DNA of 64,000 nt, taken from contig JAFKGQ010000003.1 of NCBI GenBank assembly GCA_017307755.1, forward strand, positions 372,001-436,000, in the 5' to 3' direction. Under the pieces are notes generated by a model. The model did not search any database and had not been told where the DNA came from. It worked only from the letters and a program-made list of their open reading frames with translations. This document shows, in pieces, positions 26,202-35,335 of the stretch. The number at the start of each line of letters is the position of its first letter. Position 1 is the first letter of the stretch. The translations under genes and the position numbers were made by a program. Source of the stretch: Chitinophagaceae bacterium. Its GTDB lineage: Bacteria > Bacteroidota > Bacteroidia > Chitinophagales > Chitinophagaceae.

Positions 26202-27092
26202 ATGAACGTCTTTACAATAAAGGACCTGGAAAATCTATCGGGGATCAAGGCCCATACCATACGCATATGGGAGCAGCGATATAATTTCCTGAAGCCTTGT
26301 CGTACGGAAACCAATATACGTTATTACTGCAGCCAGGAGCTGAAGACTGTGCTCAATATTTCCCTGCTAAACAAATACGGTTACAAGATCTCGCACATCG
26401 ACAAGATGAGCGAGCAGGAGCTGAAAAGCAAGATATACGCTCTTTCCGACACAGAAGCCCGTCAGGAGAGACTGGTCAACGAGCTGATAGCTCATATGAT
26501 CGACCTGGACATAACTTCTTTTGAGCGCGAGCTGGACTGCTATGTGCTGATGCACGGTATTGACCGGGCTATCTCGCAGATAGTCTTCCCTTTTCTTTAT
26601 CGCATCGGGATCCTCTGGCTTACGAATCATATACACCCTGCCCAGGAGCACCTGGTGTCCAATATTATCCGGCAGAAGCTGATCGTGGGTATTGAAGGTG
26701 CGGTGTCTTTCCGGCAGGTGCCCCGGACAATCCTGCTTTTTCTTCCCGAAGGCGAACATCATGAGCTGGGGTTATTATACGTGCACTACCTGCTGCGGAG
26801 TCATGGTGTAAAGGTCCTGTATCTGGGAGCCGATGTGCCGTTGAAGGACGTGGAATTCGTCAGCAAGTACAAGGCCCCGGATTATCTATATACCCACCTT
26901 ACAGGCATTACCGGCAGCTTTAGTTTTGAGAAATTCCTTGCACAGATAGGACAGCGGATACCCGATATTCCCCTGGTCATCTCCGGTCAGCTGGCGCGTA
27001 CCCATTTACGGAAGATACCACCCAGCGTGAGTTTTAAACGAACGATTACAGAAGTGCTGGAATTTGTCGCCAGACTTGCTCCTTCAGCGTGA
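26202..27092 (+). CDS. CarH/LitR-type MerR regulator with cobalamin-binding domain
   Basis: A 296-residue regulator. Residues 4-70 are a MerR winged helix (VFTIKDLENLSGIKAHTIRI). Residues 85-165 are the helical B12-cap domain with the Wx9EH signature: W139, then E149-H150. Residues 175-290 are a B12-binding Rossmann domain with E185-x-H187-x-x-G190, where His187 is the expected lower cobalt ligand, and LYLGADVPLKDV. These are the residues that let CarH bind adenosylcobalamin as a dark-state tetramer that light dissociates from DNA. The ATG at 26202 is preferred over a TTG at 26184. It precedes an ECF sigma gene and idi, the usual carotenoid-control neighbourhood in this phylum. Light sensing is inferred from the motifs. 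Confidence 0.87.
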   Translation: MNVFTIKDLENLSGIKAHTIRIWEQRYNFLKPCRTETNIRYYCSQELKTVLNISLLNKYGYKISHIDKMSEQELKSKIYALSDTEARQERLVNELIAHMIDLDITSFERELDCYVLMHGIDRAISQIVFPFLYRIGILWLTNHIHPAQEHLVSNIIRQKLIVGIEGAVSFRQVPRTILLFLPEGEHHELGLLYVHYLLRSHGVKVLYLGADVPLKDVEFVSKYKAPDYLYTHLTGITGSFSFEKFLAQIGQRIPDIPLVISGQLARTHLRKIPPSVSFKRTITEVLEFVARLAPSA

Positions 27093-27107
27093 CAGCACCC
27101 TGCAGCT

Positions 27108-27213
27108 CTGTCAGCATTTATCTCTTTCCCGTCAGTTCCCACACTCTATTTGGCAGTCTTTTTTCCTTAACTGTCAGTCTTTTCCTTTCTGGTCGTCAGG
27201 GCCTCGTTTTTGC
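27108..27213 (+). repeat. Five degenerate direct repeats at 21-22 bp spacing (candidate operator)
   Basis: In the gap between the MerR regulator and the ECF sigma gene, GTCAG (GGCAG in copy 3) starts at 27110, 27131, 27152, 27173 and 27195, so spacings are 21, 21, 21 and 22 bases, two helical turns each. Copies 3 and 4 share the longer core TGkCAGTCTTTT. The phasing puts all copies on one face of the helix, as expected for a protein binding head-to-tail. CarH proteins are known to bind direct repeats. The array ends about 100 bases before the sigma-gene promoter boxes. Confidence 0.5.
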
Positions 27214-27315
27214 ATAGGATCATCAAGTATATGGACCGCGGATCAGAGAATAGTGATTATGCAAATAATTGATTTTGAGACAGTTGATTTTTTAACTAAC
27301 CATTGAACACGTTTT

Positions 27316-27347
27316 TTTGTCCTGCGTTCCTTTTCTGTTTAAATTTG
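27316..27347 (+). promoter_or_regulatory. Bacteroidota-type promoter of the ECF sigma gene
   Basis: A -33 box TTTG (27316-27319) and a -7 box TAAATTTG (27340-27347, consensus TAnnTTTG) are separated by 20 bases. The ATG of the sigma gene follows 30 bases after the -7 box. Confidence 0.65.
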
Positions 27348-27377
27348 GGTACTAGTTCATTAAACAATTTTTAAAAC

Positions 27378-27878
27378 ATGGCCACAGTAGAATTCAACCA
27401 ACTTTTGGTCAATAACGCGGAGTTTTTGAAACCCTTCGCTATCACGTTGACCCGTGATTCCGAGGCGGCCAAGGACCTTTTCCAGGAGACCTTATACCGG
27501 GCCTTAGCTAACAAGGATAAATACAATGTCGGCACCAATATAAAAGCCTGGCTATATACGATCATGCGGAATATCTTTATCAATAATTACCGCCGTAAAG
27601 CCAAGCAGAATACCATTTTTGACAGTACGCCGAACGATTTCCTGTTGAACTCCGCCCAACTGGCGGTGCCCGGTGCAGTGGAAAGCAACCTGAGGGTAAA
27701 GGATATCCAGACTGCCATCCATAAGCTGCCTGAGATCTTCCGTAATCCTTTCCTGCTGTATTTCGACGGGTTCAAGTACCATGAGATCGCGGATATGTTA
27801 CAGGAGCCGCTGGGTACTATCAAGAGCCGTATCCACTTTGCTCGTAAATTATTGAAGTCGCAGATCCAGCGATTCTAA
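27378..27878 (+). CDS. ECF RNA polymerase sigma factor
   Basis: A 166-residue ECF sigma factor. Region 2 spans about 10-75 (ITLTRDSEAAKDLFQETLYR, then NIKAWLYTIMRNIFINNYRR, the core-binding and -10 recognition helix). Region 4 spans about 105-160 (AIHKLPEIFRNPFLLYFDG, EIADMLQEPLGTIKSRI with the -35 helix-turn-helix). No anti-sigma gene is adjacent. In many Bacteroidota a sigma factor of this type sits between a MerR/B12 regulator and carotenoid genes and drives them. Here idi follows 18 bases downstream and is probably cotranscribed. Confidence 0.93.
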   Translation: MATVEFNQLLVNNAEFLKPFAITLTRDSEAAKDLFQETLYRALANKDKYNVGTNIKAWLYTIMRNIFINNYRRKAKQNTIFDSTPNDFLLNSAQLAVPGAVESNLRVKDIQTAIHKLPEIFRNPFLLYFDGFKYHEIADMLQEPLGTIKSRIHFARKLLKSQIQRF

Positions 27879-27896
27879 TCCCAATCCCCGGGTACT

Positions 27897-28418
27897 ATGC
27901 TGGAGGAAGTGATCCTGGTAAATGAGTTCGACAAGCCCCTGGGTGTTATGGAAAAGATGGAAGCTCATCGCAAAGCCCTTCTGCATAGGGCTTTTAGCGT
28001 TTTTATCTTCAACTCAAAAGGGGAAATGCTTTTACAGCGAAGGTCGATGACAAAGTATCACAGCGGTGGGCTTTGGACCAATGCTTGTTGCAGTCATCCC
28101 CGACCGGGAGAGGATACCTGTCAGGCGGCCAGGCGCCGGCTGGCGGAAGAACTGGGTTTTACGGTCAGTCTGACAAAGGTTTTTGATTTCACTTACAAGG
28201 CTGCATTCGGGAACGGACTTACGGAGCATGAGTTTGACCATGTATTCGTCGGGCATTATGACGATGAGATTCACCCCAACGCTGAAGAGGTCAGCGATTA
28301 TAAATTTTTTTCTGTCGAAGCCATCGGGGCCGATATGAAAGTCCAGCCGGAAGCCTATACCAGCTGGTTTCATCTGGCATTCCCGTTGATCAGATCGTGG
28401 TTGGGAAGAACAAAATAG
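27897..28418 (+). CDS. idi: Isopentenyl-diphosphate delta-isomerase, type 1
   Basis: A 173-residue Nudix-fold isomerase. It starts with EEVILVNEFDKPLGVMEKM and has HRAFSVFIFNSKGEMLLQRR, WTNACCSHPRPGE with the catalytic Cys65 and His67, AARRLAEELGF (Nudix-box remnant) and LTEHEFDHVFVG with the metal/catalytic Glu. It interconverts IPP and DMAPP in the cytosol, supplying the allylic starter for isoprenoids. Its place behind the CarH-like regulator and ECF sigma gene suggests light- or stress-dependent supply for carotenoids, although no carotenoid gene is in the window. Confidence 0.95.
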   Translation: MLEEVILVNEFDKPLGVMEKMEAHRKALLHRAFSVFIFNSKGEMLLQRRSMTKYHSGGLWTNACCSHPRPGEDTCQAARRRLAEELGFTVSLTKVFDFTYKAAFGNGLTEHEFDHVFVGHYDDEIHPNAEEVSDYKFFSVEAIGADMKVQPEAYTSWFHLAFPLIRSWLGRTK

Positions 28419-28436
28419 TTTTGGGCAGCGCCCGGG

Positions 28437-28946
28437 CTATTGACACAGTTCGATCGTTTCTGTGCTTTCCGTGCTCATCTGGAATTTTTTCACCTTACCG
28501 GCTGCACCGGCAACATCATAATGGAGTACCAGTATGCCATATTGCATGTCGTAAGCCTCCCATAGATCATCCTTGATCTTAGGATTACCCAAGGTTTTGA
28601 AGAGACTGCCTCTTTTGGTGCCCAGAATAGGAATGCTGCATTTGCCCACGAATTTGGGGCCCACTTCGATATAGTGTTTTCTGATGCCGGTGTAGAAGGC
28701 CACGTCCTTGTCTTTGTAGAATATGGCGGCGCCGCATTTGGCTTCCGGCGATTCTCCGGCTACTGCGCTGGTAAAACACGGGATATTTTCTTTTATCTCG
28801 GCCCAACCATAATTAGGTTTTTGATTGTTCACGGTACCATTGAGTACATCGATAGAAAGGTCGGGGCATTTTGTTTTTGCTTTCAACTGGGCCATGGCAG
28901 AGGTCAGACTGCAGAGGGAAAGGGCAAAAATGAGGAGTTGCTTCAT
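28437..28946 (-). CDS. Secreted protein of unknown function
   Basis: A 169-residue protein with a signal peptide (MKQLLIFALSLCSLTSAMAQ) and cleavage expected after AMAQ. I chose the start at 28946 because it gives a clean signal peptide; the frame is open to a start at 29018, which would bury it. The mature protein has several cysteines (KCPDLS, IPCFTS, KCGAAIF, KCSIPILG, IELCQ), possibly disulfide-bonded in the periplasm. I recognise no domain. It is convergent with idi and downstream of the DUF4337 gene on the same strand. Confidence 0.65.
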   Translation of the reverse strand: MKQLLIFALSLCSLTSAMAQLKAKTKCPDLSIDVLNGTVNNQKPNYGWAEIKENIPCFTSAVAGESPEAKCGAAIFYKDKDVAFYTGIRKHYIEVGPKFVGKCSIPILGTKRGSLFKTLGNPKIKDDLWEAYDMQYGILVLHYDVAGAAGKVKKFQMSTESTETIELCQ

Positions 28947-28998
28947 AAGTATGATGGCTTTTAGCTTCTTCGATACTGCAAATTCCTTGCTAGAAATA

Positions 28999-29538
28999 TC
29001 AGGGCAGGATACCTGCAATAAAAAAGCCTGCTCCTATAAGGGTGAGCAACAAGCCAAGGTACCAGAATTGTTTTCTTCGGGTAAGCAGCGCAATGGCTGA
29101 GACGGCGATGGCGATCTGGAAGGTCGTGACAGCAAAGGCGAGGGGAACATGACGGCTCAGGTGCCATTCGGAATTCTTTTCGGCTTCTTCGGCTGTCTTT
29201 TTGATCGTCTCTTTTTCTTTTTCGTAACGGGCAAGGTCGTCATGATGGTCCTGGACAGAGGCATTGGGGGCAAGTGTGTGGAGTATTCTGTCTGTACTGC
29301 CGGCAATTTCCGACTTGAGGTTTTTTGCCTGGTAGTAGCCCCACTGGTCGGAAGCTTTTACACGCTCGACCAACGCCTCGTTGGCATGATGTCCGGCCAA
29401 CAGGCCGGCTATGGCCGCCAGTACGGCCATAAAGGCTGTGGAAAGAGCGACATACAAGGTCCATTTTTCCTTTTGCTCTTCAGCCTTTTCTTTGATCTCC
29501 TCGTGGAGATGCTCGGTAGGCACTTCCATTTCTTCCAT
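28999..29538 (-). CDS. DUF4337-family membrane protein
   Basis: A 179-residue protein. An N-terminal charged coiled segment (EHLHEEIKEKAEEQKEKW) leads into a first membrane helix (LYVALSTAFMAVLAAIAGLLAG), a soluble central part with ASDQWGYYQAKNLK, then two C-terminal helices (VPLAFAVTTFQIAIAVSAIA and a glycine-rich last helix). The WxxYQAKxxK motif and layout match DUF4337. The function of the family is unknown. A near-match -7 box (TATATTTA, 29542-29549 on this strand) ends three bases before the ATG. Confidence 0.8.
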   Translation of the reverse strand: MEEMEVPTEHLHEEIKEKAEEQKEKWTLYVALSTAFMAVLAAIAGLLAGHHANEALVERVKASDQWGYYQAKNLKSEIAGSTDRILHTLAPNASVQDHHDDLARYEKEKETIKKTAEEAEKNSEWHLSRHVPLAFAVTTFQIAIAVSAIALLTRRKQFWYLGLLLTLIGAGFFIAGILP

Positions 29539-29556
29539 GCCTAAATATACGGAGAT

Positions 29557-32382
29557 TTATTTGCTAAGGTACATACTCCTGTCCTTGTACAGCTGCCGGA
29601 AGTAAGGATCCCGCAGGTCCTTGACAAAGCGGATGGCTTCGCCTGTGGACTTCATCTCGGGGCCCAGTTCCTTGTTCACACCAGGGAATTTGTTAAAGCT
29701 AAAGACGGGTTCTTTGATGGCGAAGCCTTTTAACTTCTTCTCGAATGTAAAGTCGGATAGTTTATGCTGTCCGATCATGATCTTGGTAGCGATGTTCAGG
29801 TACGGTATCTGGTAGGCTTTGGCGATGAACGGTGTCGTCCGGGATGCGCGGGGGTTGGCCTCGATCACGAAAACCTTTCCATCTTTGATGGCGAATTGGA
29901 TGTTGATAAGACCTTTGATCTTGAGGGCGCGGGCGATCTTCTCCGAATAATATTCCATGGTGGTGACCTCCATAGGGCTGAGGTTGAAGGCGGGCAGTAC
30001 CGCATTACTGTCGCCGCTGTGGATCCCGGCCGGCTCAATATGCTCCATGACGCCCATCACATGGAAGTTCTCTCCGTCGAAGATGGCGTCCACTTCTGCT
30101 TCCTGACAGCGGTCGAGAAAGTGGTCGATAAGGATCTTGTTGCCGGGAATATGTTTTAGCAGGCTGACCACGGCCTTTTCCACTTCTTCGTCGTTGATGA
30201 CGATGCGCATGCGCTGTCCCCCCAGTACGTAGCTTGGGCGTACCAGTACGGGATAGCCTACTCTATTGGCCACTTGTATGGCCTCGTCGACGTTGTAGGC
30301 CGTTCCATAATCAGGATAGGGGATGCTCAGGTCTTTCAGCATATCGCTGAAACGGCCTCTGTCCTCTGCAATATCCATGCTGTCGAAGGATGTGCCGATG
30401 ATCTTAATCCCTTTTTTATCCAGCCGCTCCGCCAGTTTGAGGGCCGTCTGGCCCCCCAGCTGAACGATGACCCCATCGGGCTTTTCATGTTCGATGATCT
30501 CCCAGAGATGTTCCCAGTAGACGGGTTCGAAATAGAGCTTATCGGCTATGTCAAAGTCGGTAGAGACGGTTTCGGGATTGCAGTTTACCATGATGGCCTC
30601 ATAGCCGCATTCCTTGATGGCCAGCAGTCCATGTACGCAGCAGTAGTCAAACTCAATGCCCTGACCGATGCGATTGGGGCCTGAACCCAATACAACGATC
30701 TTTTTCCTGTCGCTGACCTTGCTTTCGTTGGACTGTCCGCCTTCGAAAGTAGAATAGAAATAGGGCGTTTTTGCTTCGAATTCCGCCGAGCAGGTGTCCA
30801 CCATCTTGTAGACGCGGGTAATGCCAGCGGCCTTTCTTTTTTCGTACAACTCCTCTTCGGTGCCGGAGTTCATGATCCGGACGATCTGGTCGTCGCTAAA
30901 GCCCAGCCGTTTGGCGGATTGCAGTAATTCCAGCGGGAGCGTATCTATTTTATATTTGACCAGCTCCTTTTCCATATTGCAGATCTTTTGGATCTCGTAG
31001 AGGAACCAGCGGTCGATGCCGTTGGTGGCTTTGGAGATGGTGCCTACCGAAATGCCGGCCATCAGCGCATCCTTGATGCGGAAGATCCTGTCCCATTTCG
31101 GGGTCTTTATATATTCCAGCAGCTCTTCGGCATGCATGAGGCTCTTTCCATAGTAACCCAGCCCGACGGCATTGTTCTCCAGGCTTTGGCAGGCCTTCTG
31201 TACGGCCTCCGTAAAGCTGCGGCCAATGGCCATTACCTCTCCCACGCTTTTCATCTGCAGGCCGAGGGTGTCGTTGGCGCCTTTGAATTTGTCGAAGTTC
31301 CAGCGGGGTATCTTTACGATGACATAGTCCTGTACGGGCTCGAAGTAGGCGGAAGTGGTGCCTGTGATCTGATTTTTCAGTTCGTCCAGGGTAAATCCGA
31401 TGGCCAGCTTGGCTGCGATCTTGGCGATGGGATAGCCTGTTGCTTTGGAGGCAAGGGCTGATGAACGGCTTACCCTGGGGTTGATCTCGATGGCAATGAT
31501 CTCTTCCGTCTTGGGGTCAAGCGCAAACTGGACGTTGCAGCCGCCGGCAAAGTTGCCGAGGTCCCGCATCATCCTGATGGCCGTATTACGCATCAACTGA
31601 AAAGCAGTATCACTAAGGGTCATGGCCGGCGCCACGGTGATGGAGTCACCGGTGTGCACACCCATAGGATCAAAGTTCTCTACGGTACAGATGATGACCA
31701 CATTGTTATTGGCGTCCCTCAGAAGCTCCAGTTCGAACTCCTTCCATCCCAGGACGGCCTGCTCTACCAGCACTTCATGGATGGGAGAGGCTTGCAGACC
31801 CCTGTTCAGGGCTTCGTCGAGGTCTTCCTTACCGTGGACAAAACCGCCGCCAGTGCCACCCAGTGTAAAGGAAGGACGGATTACGAGCGGAAAGCCTATA
31901 TCCTGGGCGAATTCTTTTCCTTCCAGGAAGGAGTTGGCCGTTTTGGCCGTGGCGACGGGTACGCCCAGCTGGATCATCCACTGCCGGAACTTTTCCCTGT
32001 CCTCGGCTTTATCGATGGCTTTGATGTCCACACCGATGAGCCGGACCCCGTATTTCTCCCAGATACCCAGGTCTTCGGCCTCTTTGGCCAGGTTGAGGGC
32101 CGTTTGGCCGCCCATGGTGGGCAGTACGGCGTCGATCTTGTTTTCTTCCAATATCTGCTCGATGCTTTCCACCGTCAGAGGGAGCAGGTATACCTTGTCG
32201 GCCATCATCGGGTCTGTCATGATCGTAGCAGGATTGCTGTTGATCAGGATCACCTGTACCCCTTCTTCCCGCAGACTACGGGCGGCCTGGGTGCCGGAGT
32301 AATCAAATTCACAAGCCTGGCCGATGATAATGGGACCGGAGCCAATAATAAGTACACTGCGGATCGAGGAATCTTTGGGCAT
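29557..32382 (-). CDS. carB: Carbamoyl-phosphate synthase large subunit lacking the C-terminal allosteric domain
   Basis: A 941-residue CarB. The start at 32382 gives [20 protein letters not shown]; an upstream GTG/ATG-type start at 32427 is less likely. Both ATP-grasp halves are complete: the first with the [12 protein letters not shown] and [10 protein letters not shown] stretches, the second beginning [20 protein letters not shown] and carrying [13 protein letters not shown] and [17 protein letters not shown]. The protein stops soon after [17 protein letters not shown]. coli-type CarB has about 130 more residues, the MGS-like domain that binds UMP, IMP and ornithine. It makes carbamoyl phosphate for arginine and pyrimidines with CarA, whose gene is not in the window. 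Confidence 0.95.
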   Translation of the reverse strand: MPKDSSIRSVLIIGSGPIIIGQACEFDYSGTQAARSLREEGVQVILINSNPATIMTDPMMADKVYLLPLTVESIEQILEENKIDAVLPTMGGQTALNLAKEAEDLGIWEKYGVRLIGVDIKAIDKAEDREKFRQWMIQLGVPVATAKTANSFLEGKEFAQDIGFPLVIRPSFTLGGTGGGFVHGKEDLDEALNRGLQASPIHEVLVEQAVLGWKEFELELLRDANNNVVIICTVENFDPMGVHTGDSITVAPAMTLSDTAFQLMRNTAIRMMRDLGNFAGGCNVQFALDPKTEEIIAIEINPRVSRSSALASKATGYPIAKIAAKLAIGFTLDELKNQITGTTSAYFEPVQDYVIVKIPRWNFDKFKGANDTLGLQMKSVGEVMAIGRSFTEAVQKACQSLENNAVGLGYYGKSLMHAEELLEYIKTPKWDRIFRIKDALMAGISVGTISKATNGIDRWFLYEIQKICNMEKELVKYKIDTLPLELLQSAKRLGFSDDQIVRIMNSGTEEELYEKRKAAGITRVYKMVDTCSAEFEAKTPYFYSTFEGGQSNESKVSDRKKIVVLGSGPNRIGQGIEFDYCCVHGLLAIKECGYEAIMVNCNPETVSTDFDIADKLYFEPVYWEHLWEIIEHEKPDGVIVQLGGQTALKLAERLDKKGIKIIGTSFDSMDIAEDRGRFSDMLKDLSIPYPDYGTAYNVDEAIQVANRVGYPVLVRPSYVLGGQRMRIVINDEEVEKAVVSLLKHIPGNKILIDHFLDRCQEAEVDAIFDGENFHVMGVMEHIEPAGIHSGDSNAVLPAFNLSPMEVTTMEYYSEKIARALKIKGLINIQFAIKDGKVFVIEANPRASRTTPFIAKAYQIPYLNIATKIMIGQHKLSDFTFEKKLKGFAIKEPVFSFNKFPGVNKELGPEMKSTGEAIRFVKDLRDPYFRQLYKDRSMYLSK

Positions 32383-32534
32383 GATGGGAAAAATATAAAA
32401 TTGCGCGAAGTTACGGCAGTGAGGCAAATTTTCCCGATTATTTTTCTTTTCCTTCTGAGCGGCGTCTGGAAAACGGTCCTACGAAAAATGTAACCCGTTG
32501 AACTATTAAAAAAGTATTAAATCACGGCAGGAAA

Positions 32535-32568
32535 GAAAAAACCCTGCCCGCTTCGAGACGGACAGGGT
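32535..32568 (-). terminator. Intrinsic terminator after the small membrane protein gene
   Basis: On the minus strand the arms ACCCTGTCCG and CGGGCAGGGT pair (one mismatch) around an 8-base loop, followed by a run of six T. It lies 24 bases after the stop of the gene at 32592-32807. Confidence 0.8.
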
Positions 32569-32591
32569 CGAATGTATCGTACTAACTAAAA

Positions 32592-32807
32592 TTAGTTGTT
32601 GTGGTAAGCTGCCAGCTCGATGTCATCCAGCAGCACACCGCCCTTACGGGCAATAGACTTCCGCTCAGCCATCAATCGACGATTGTCGTACTTGCTTCTC
32701 AGCCGGAAAACCCATTTCTGCCTGGCTTCTTCACCTTTCAACAGCCCGATGACACCTCCTACGGTGACGGCTGCGAAAATTACCATTTTGTTTTTTATCC
32801 CTTTCAT
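32592..32807 (-). CDS. Small single-pass membrane protein of unknown function
   Basis: A 71-residue protein starting at ATG 32807 (MKGIKNKMVIFAAVTVGGVI); a GTG nine bases upstream is possible. A glycine-rich hydrophobic stretch (about 8-24) is followed by a very basic region (ARQKWVFRLRSKYDNRRLMA), so the C-terminus is probably cytoplasmic. No family recognised. A strong terminator follows directly, which supports it as a real, separately transcribed gene. Confidence 0.6.
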   Translation of the reverse strand: MKGIKNKMVIFAAVTVGGVIGLLKGEEARQKWVFRLRSKYDNRRLMAERKSIARKGGVLLDDIELAAYHNN

Positions 32808-33062
32808 GACGCACACTTTATATAGTGGAGAGTATTCTGTTTATAAGACAATATTTCTTAGCCAAATGCTGTACCAAACTTTAAAAAAATCCTTCCCTAT
32901 TAGTAGTATTTTTTCAGGAGCGCCGACCTTGACTGAGGGAGAATTGCTTAGTACCCAAATACCCGGTCTTTCCCCAAGGATATACGTTAAATAGGGGCTT
33001 GCCGATTTAACAGGAACGGGGCTTTTTTGTTCATTTTGGGATTAAAATTCTTGTTCCGGGAC

Positions 33063-33070
33063 TACATTTG
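33063..33070 (+). promoter_or_regulatory. Promoter -7 box of the M23 peptidase gene
   Basis: TACATTTG matches TAnnTTTG. TTTG at 33035-33038 is a possible -33 box at a rather long 24-base spacing. The ATG comes only five bases after the box, which implies a leaderless or nearly leaderless transcript. Confidence 0.5.
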
Positions 33071-33075
33071 CATCT

Positions 33076-34854
33076 ATGAAGTATTTGTTAATGGCGTTTT
33101 GTGTGTTGTGTTCTCTTCTGTCCCCCGCGCAAGTCCCTTCCTCTGCCGGCTATCCCGCCGGCTATTTCCGCAATCCTTTGGACATCCCCATCAAGCTGGC
33201 GGCGAATTTTGGCGAGCTCCGCGCTAACCATTATCATATGGGGCTGGACATCCGTACACAGCAGAAGGAGAACCTGCCTGTGATGGCGGCTGCCGATGGT
33301 TATATCGCCAAAGTAGTCATCGAGCCGGCGGGTTTTGGACAGGCCATTTATATCCGGCACCCCAACGGGTATACCACGCTGTATGCTCATCTGAACAGGT
33401 TCTTCCCCGCGCTTGCCAGCTATGTCAGCAGCTGGCAGTATAAAACGGAATCCTGGCAGGCCGCCATAGACATCCCTGCCGGCCTTTTCCCGGTGAAAAA
33501 AGGACAACTGATCGCATACAGCGGCAATACAGGCGGCTCTCAGGGGCCTCACCTGCATTTTGAGATCCGCCGCACGGCAGACGATACCAACCTGAACCCC
33601 CTTTTGTTCGGTATGCCGGTGCCGGACGACGTGGCGCCCGTGGTCCTTCGATTAGCCGTCTTTGATAGAACCCTCAGCACCTATGAGCAAACGCCGCGGA
33701 TATGGCCCGTGATCAAGGCCCCGGAAGGGTCGTATCGTCTGAAGGACAGTGTGCTTTTTGTGACGGCAACACGTATCAGCTTTGCCATTTCGGCCTTCGA
33801 CAGTCAGACGGGCTCTGCCAACCCCAATGGCATCTTCCAGGCTTCTTTCTATGAAGATGAGCGTTGGCTGACGGCCTTTCAGATGGACAACATCAGTTAT
33901 AACGACACCCGCAAGATCAACGGGCACATCGATTATAAGACAAGGGCGACGGGCGGCCCCTGGCTGCAGCATCTGTCCCGGCTACCCGGGCAAACCCCTC
34001 CGTGCATATACTGGCCCATGACCGATGCGGCCGTGCCGGGTGACCTTGTCCGGGGGCTTGCAAGGCCCGCGACGGATGGTGTCATCGATATCAGCGATGG
34101 TGTTATTCACAGTGTCCGTGTCGAGGTCCGGGATGCCAATGGGAATCTCACCCTTCTCCCATTTCAGGTGCAATATCGGCCTTCCCCCCTGGCCACGGTC
34201 GTCAGTTCCCCATTGGCGGGCAAAATGTTCTATCCGGGTATGCTGGATGGATATGAGGCCGGAGACGTTGCTTTTTATGTGGGGGAAAGGGCCTTGTACG
34301 ACTCGGTACACATAGGATGCCGGGTGACGGACAGTGCGTCGAATATGCCATCGCCCGTCTATGCCGTCGGCAGTACTATTATACCCCTGCAGGAACCGTT
34401 GCTGGTACGTATCAGATTCCGCCAGAGGGCGGACGAATCGGGTGCGCCGGCTGCTACGGAAAAGGTGGTGATGCTGCGTACCGATGGAATAAAAAAGGAT
34501 GTACAGCGGCCGGAGTGGCTGGGAGACTGGGCTTCGGGCCGTTTTCGGGAGTTTGGGGAATTCCGGCTTGTAAGGGACACGCAACCCCCCGTCATCACAC
34601 CTATCGGTATACGCGAAGGCGCCGTATTAAGCAAGGCCCGCAGGATCGCTTTCCGGGTAAAGGACGATCTCGGCGGGATAAAAAGTTTTAGGGCTGAGAT
34701 AGATGACCGCTGGATTTGTTTTACCAATGACAAGTACCTGGATTATATTTATATATTCGACGGGCATTGTCCTCCCGGCAGGCATGTGCTGAAAGTGACG
34801 GCGGAAGACGTGGCCGGCAATCGCACCGTAAAACAATACCGATTTACAAGATAA
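33076..34854 (+). CDS. Secreted M23-family metallopeptidase (LytM-like)
   Basis: A 592-residue protein. A signal peptide (MKYLLMAFCVLCSLLSPAQ) is followed at once by the M23 domain (about 25-180): NHYHMGLDIRTQ carries the first zinc ligands (HxxxD), IYIRHPNGYTTLYAHL and GPHLHFEIR the others. The long C-terminal part (about 200-592) is built of beta-rich segments with repeated DGVIDISDG/VAGNRTVKQY-like motifs, probably Ig-like domains. It should act on peptidoglycan cross-links in the periplasm, in wall turnover or division, or serve as a LytM activator. The length is above the family average because of the C-terminal extension. Confidence 0.85.
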   Translation: MKYLLMAFCVLCSLLSPAQVPSSAGYPAGYFRNPLDIPIKLAANFGELRANHYHMGLDIRTQQKENLPVMAAADGYIAKVVIEPAGFGQAIYIRHPNGYTTLYAHLNRFFPALASYVSSWQYKTESWQAAIDIPAGLFPVKKGQLIAYSGNTGGSQGPHLHFEIRRTADDTNLNPLLFGMPVPDDVAPVVLRLAVFDRTLSTYEQTPRIWPVIKAPEGSYRLKDSVLFVTATRISFAISAFDSQTGSANPNGIFQASFYEDERWLTAFQMDNISYNDTRKINGHIDYKTRATGGPWLQHLSRLPGQTPPCIYWPMTDAAVPGDLVRGLARPATDGVIDISDGVIHSVRVEVRDANGNLTLLPFQVQYRPSPLATVVSSPLAGKMFYPGMLDGYEAGDVAFYVGERALYDSVHIGCRVTDSASNMPSPVYAVGSTIIPLQEPLLVRIRFRQRADESGAPAATEKVVMLRTDGIKKDVQRPEWLGDWASGRFREFGEFRLVRDTQPPVITPIGIREGAVLSKARRIAFRVKDDLGGIKSFRAEIDDRWICFTNDKYLDYIYIFDGHCPPGRHVLKVTAEDVAGNRTVKQYRFTR

Positions 34855-34857
34855 GAC

Positions 34858-35331
34858 ATGACCCATTTACAGGAAGGAGACAAAGCCCCGGCTTTTACGG
34901 GGAAAGACCAGGACGGGAACAAGGTTTCCCTTTCTGACTTCAAAGGCAAAAAGGTGGTGCTGTACTTCTATCCCGAGGACGATACGCCCACCTGCACCGT
35001 TCAGGCCTGCAACCTGCGGGATAATTATGCGTTGCTGAAAAAGGAGGGATTCACTATCCTCGGCATCAGCCCGGACGAAGAAAAAAAACATAAGAAGTTC
35101 GAGGCGAAATATGATCTCCCCTTTACATTGGTGGCAGACCCCGAACATAAGATCATCGATAAGTACGGTGTCTGGGGGGAGAAGTTGCTATATGGCCGTA
35201 AATACATGGGGCTTCACCGCACTACATTCCTGGTGGATGAAAAAGGAGTGATACGTAAGATATTTCTCAAGCCCAGAAGCAAGCAGCATGCGGAAGAGAT
35301 CGTGAAAGCATGGGCGGAACTTGCCGGATGA
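34858..35331 (+). CDS. bcp: Thioredoxin-dependent thiol peroxidase (Bcp/PrxQ)
   Basis: A 157-residue peroxiredoxin of the Bcp/PrxQ type. The active site YPEDDTPTCTVQACNLRDNY holds the peroxidatic Cys46 and the resolving Cys51 five residues on, as in E. coli Bcp. FTILGISPDEEKKHKKF and GLHRTTFLVDEKGVIRKIF complete the fold. It reduces hydrogen and organic peroxides in the cytosol with electrons from thioredoxin. The usual Gly of PGCT is Thr here. The gene starts three bases after the M23 gene and is convergent with birA (four bases between the stops). Confidence 0.95.
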   Translation: MTHLQEGDKAPAFTGKDQDGNKVSLSDFKGKKVVLYFYPEDDTPTCTVQACNLRDNYALLKKEGFTILGISPDEEKKHKKFEAKYDLPFTLVADPEHKIIDKYGVWGEKLLYGRKYMGLHRTTFLVDEKGVIRKIFLKPRSKQHAEEIVKAWAELAG

Positions 35332-35335
35332 GCAA

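Noticed and set aside
28419..28436. Hairpin GGGC-AGC-GCCC between idi and the convergent secreted-protein gene
   Set aside because: Only a 4-bp strong stem with a 3-base loop plus weak G-U extension and no T run; not enough to call a terminator.
31654..32493. Plus-strand frame of 279 codons opposite carB
   Set aside because: Shadow of the highly conserved first ATP-grasp half of CarB.
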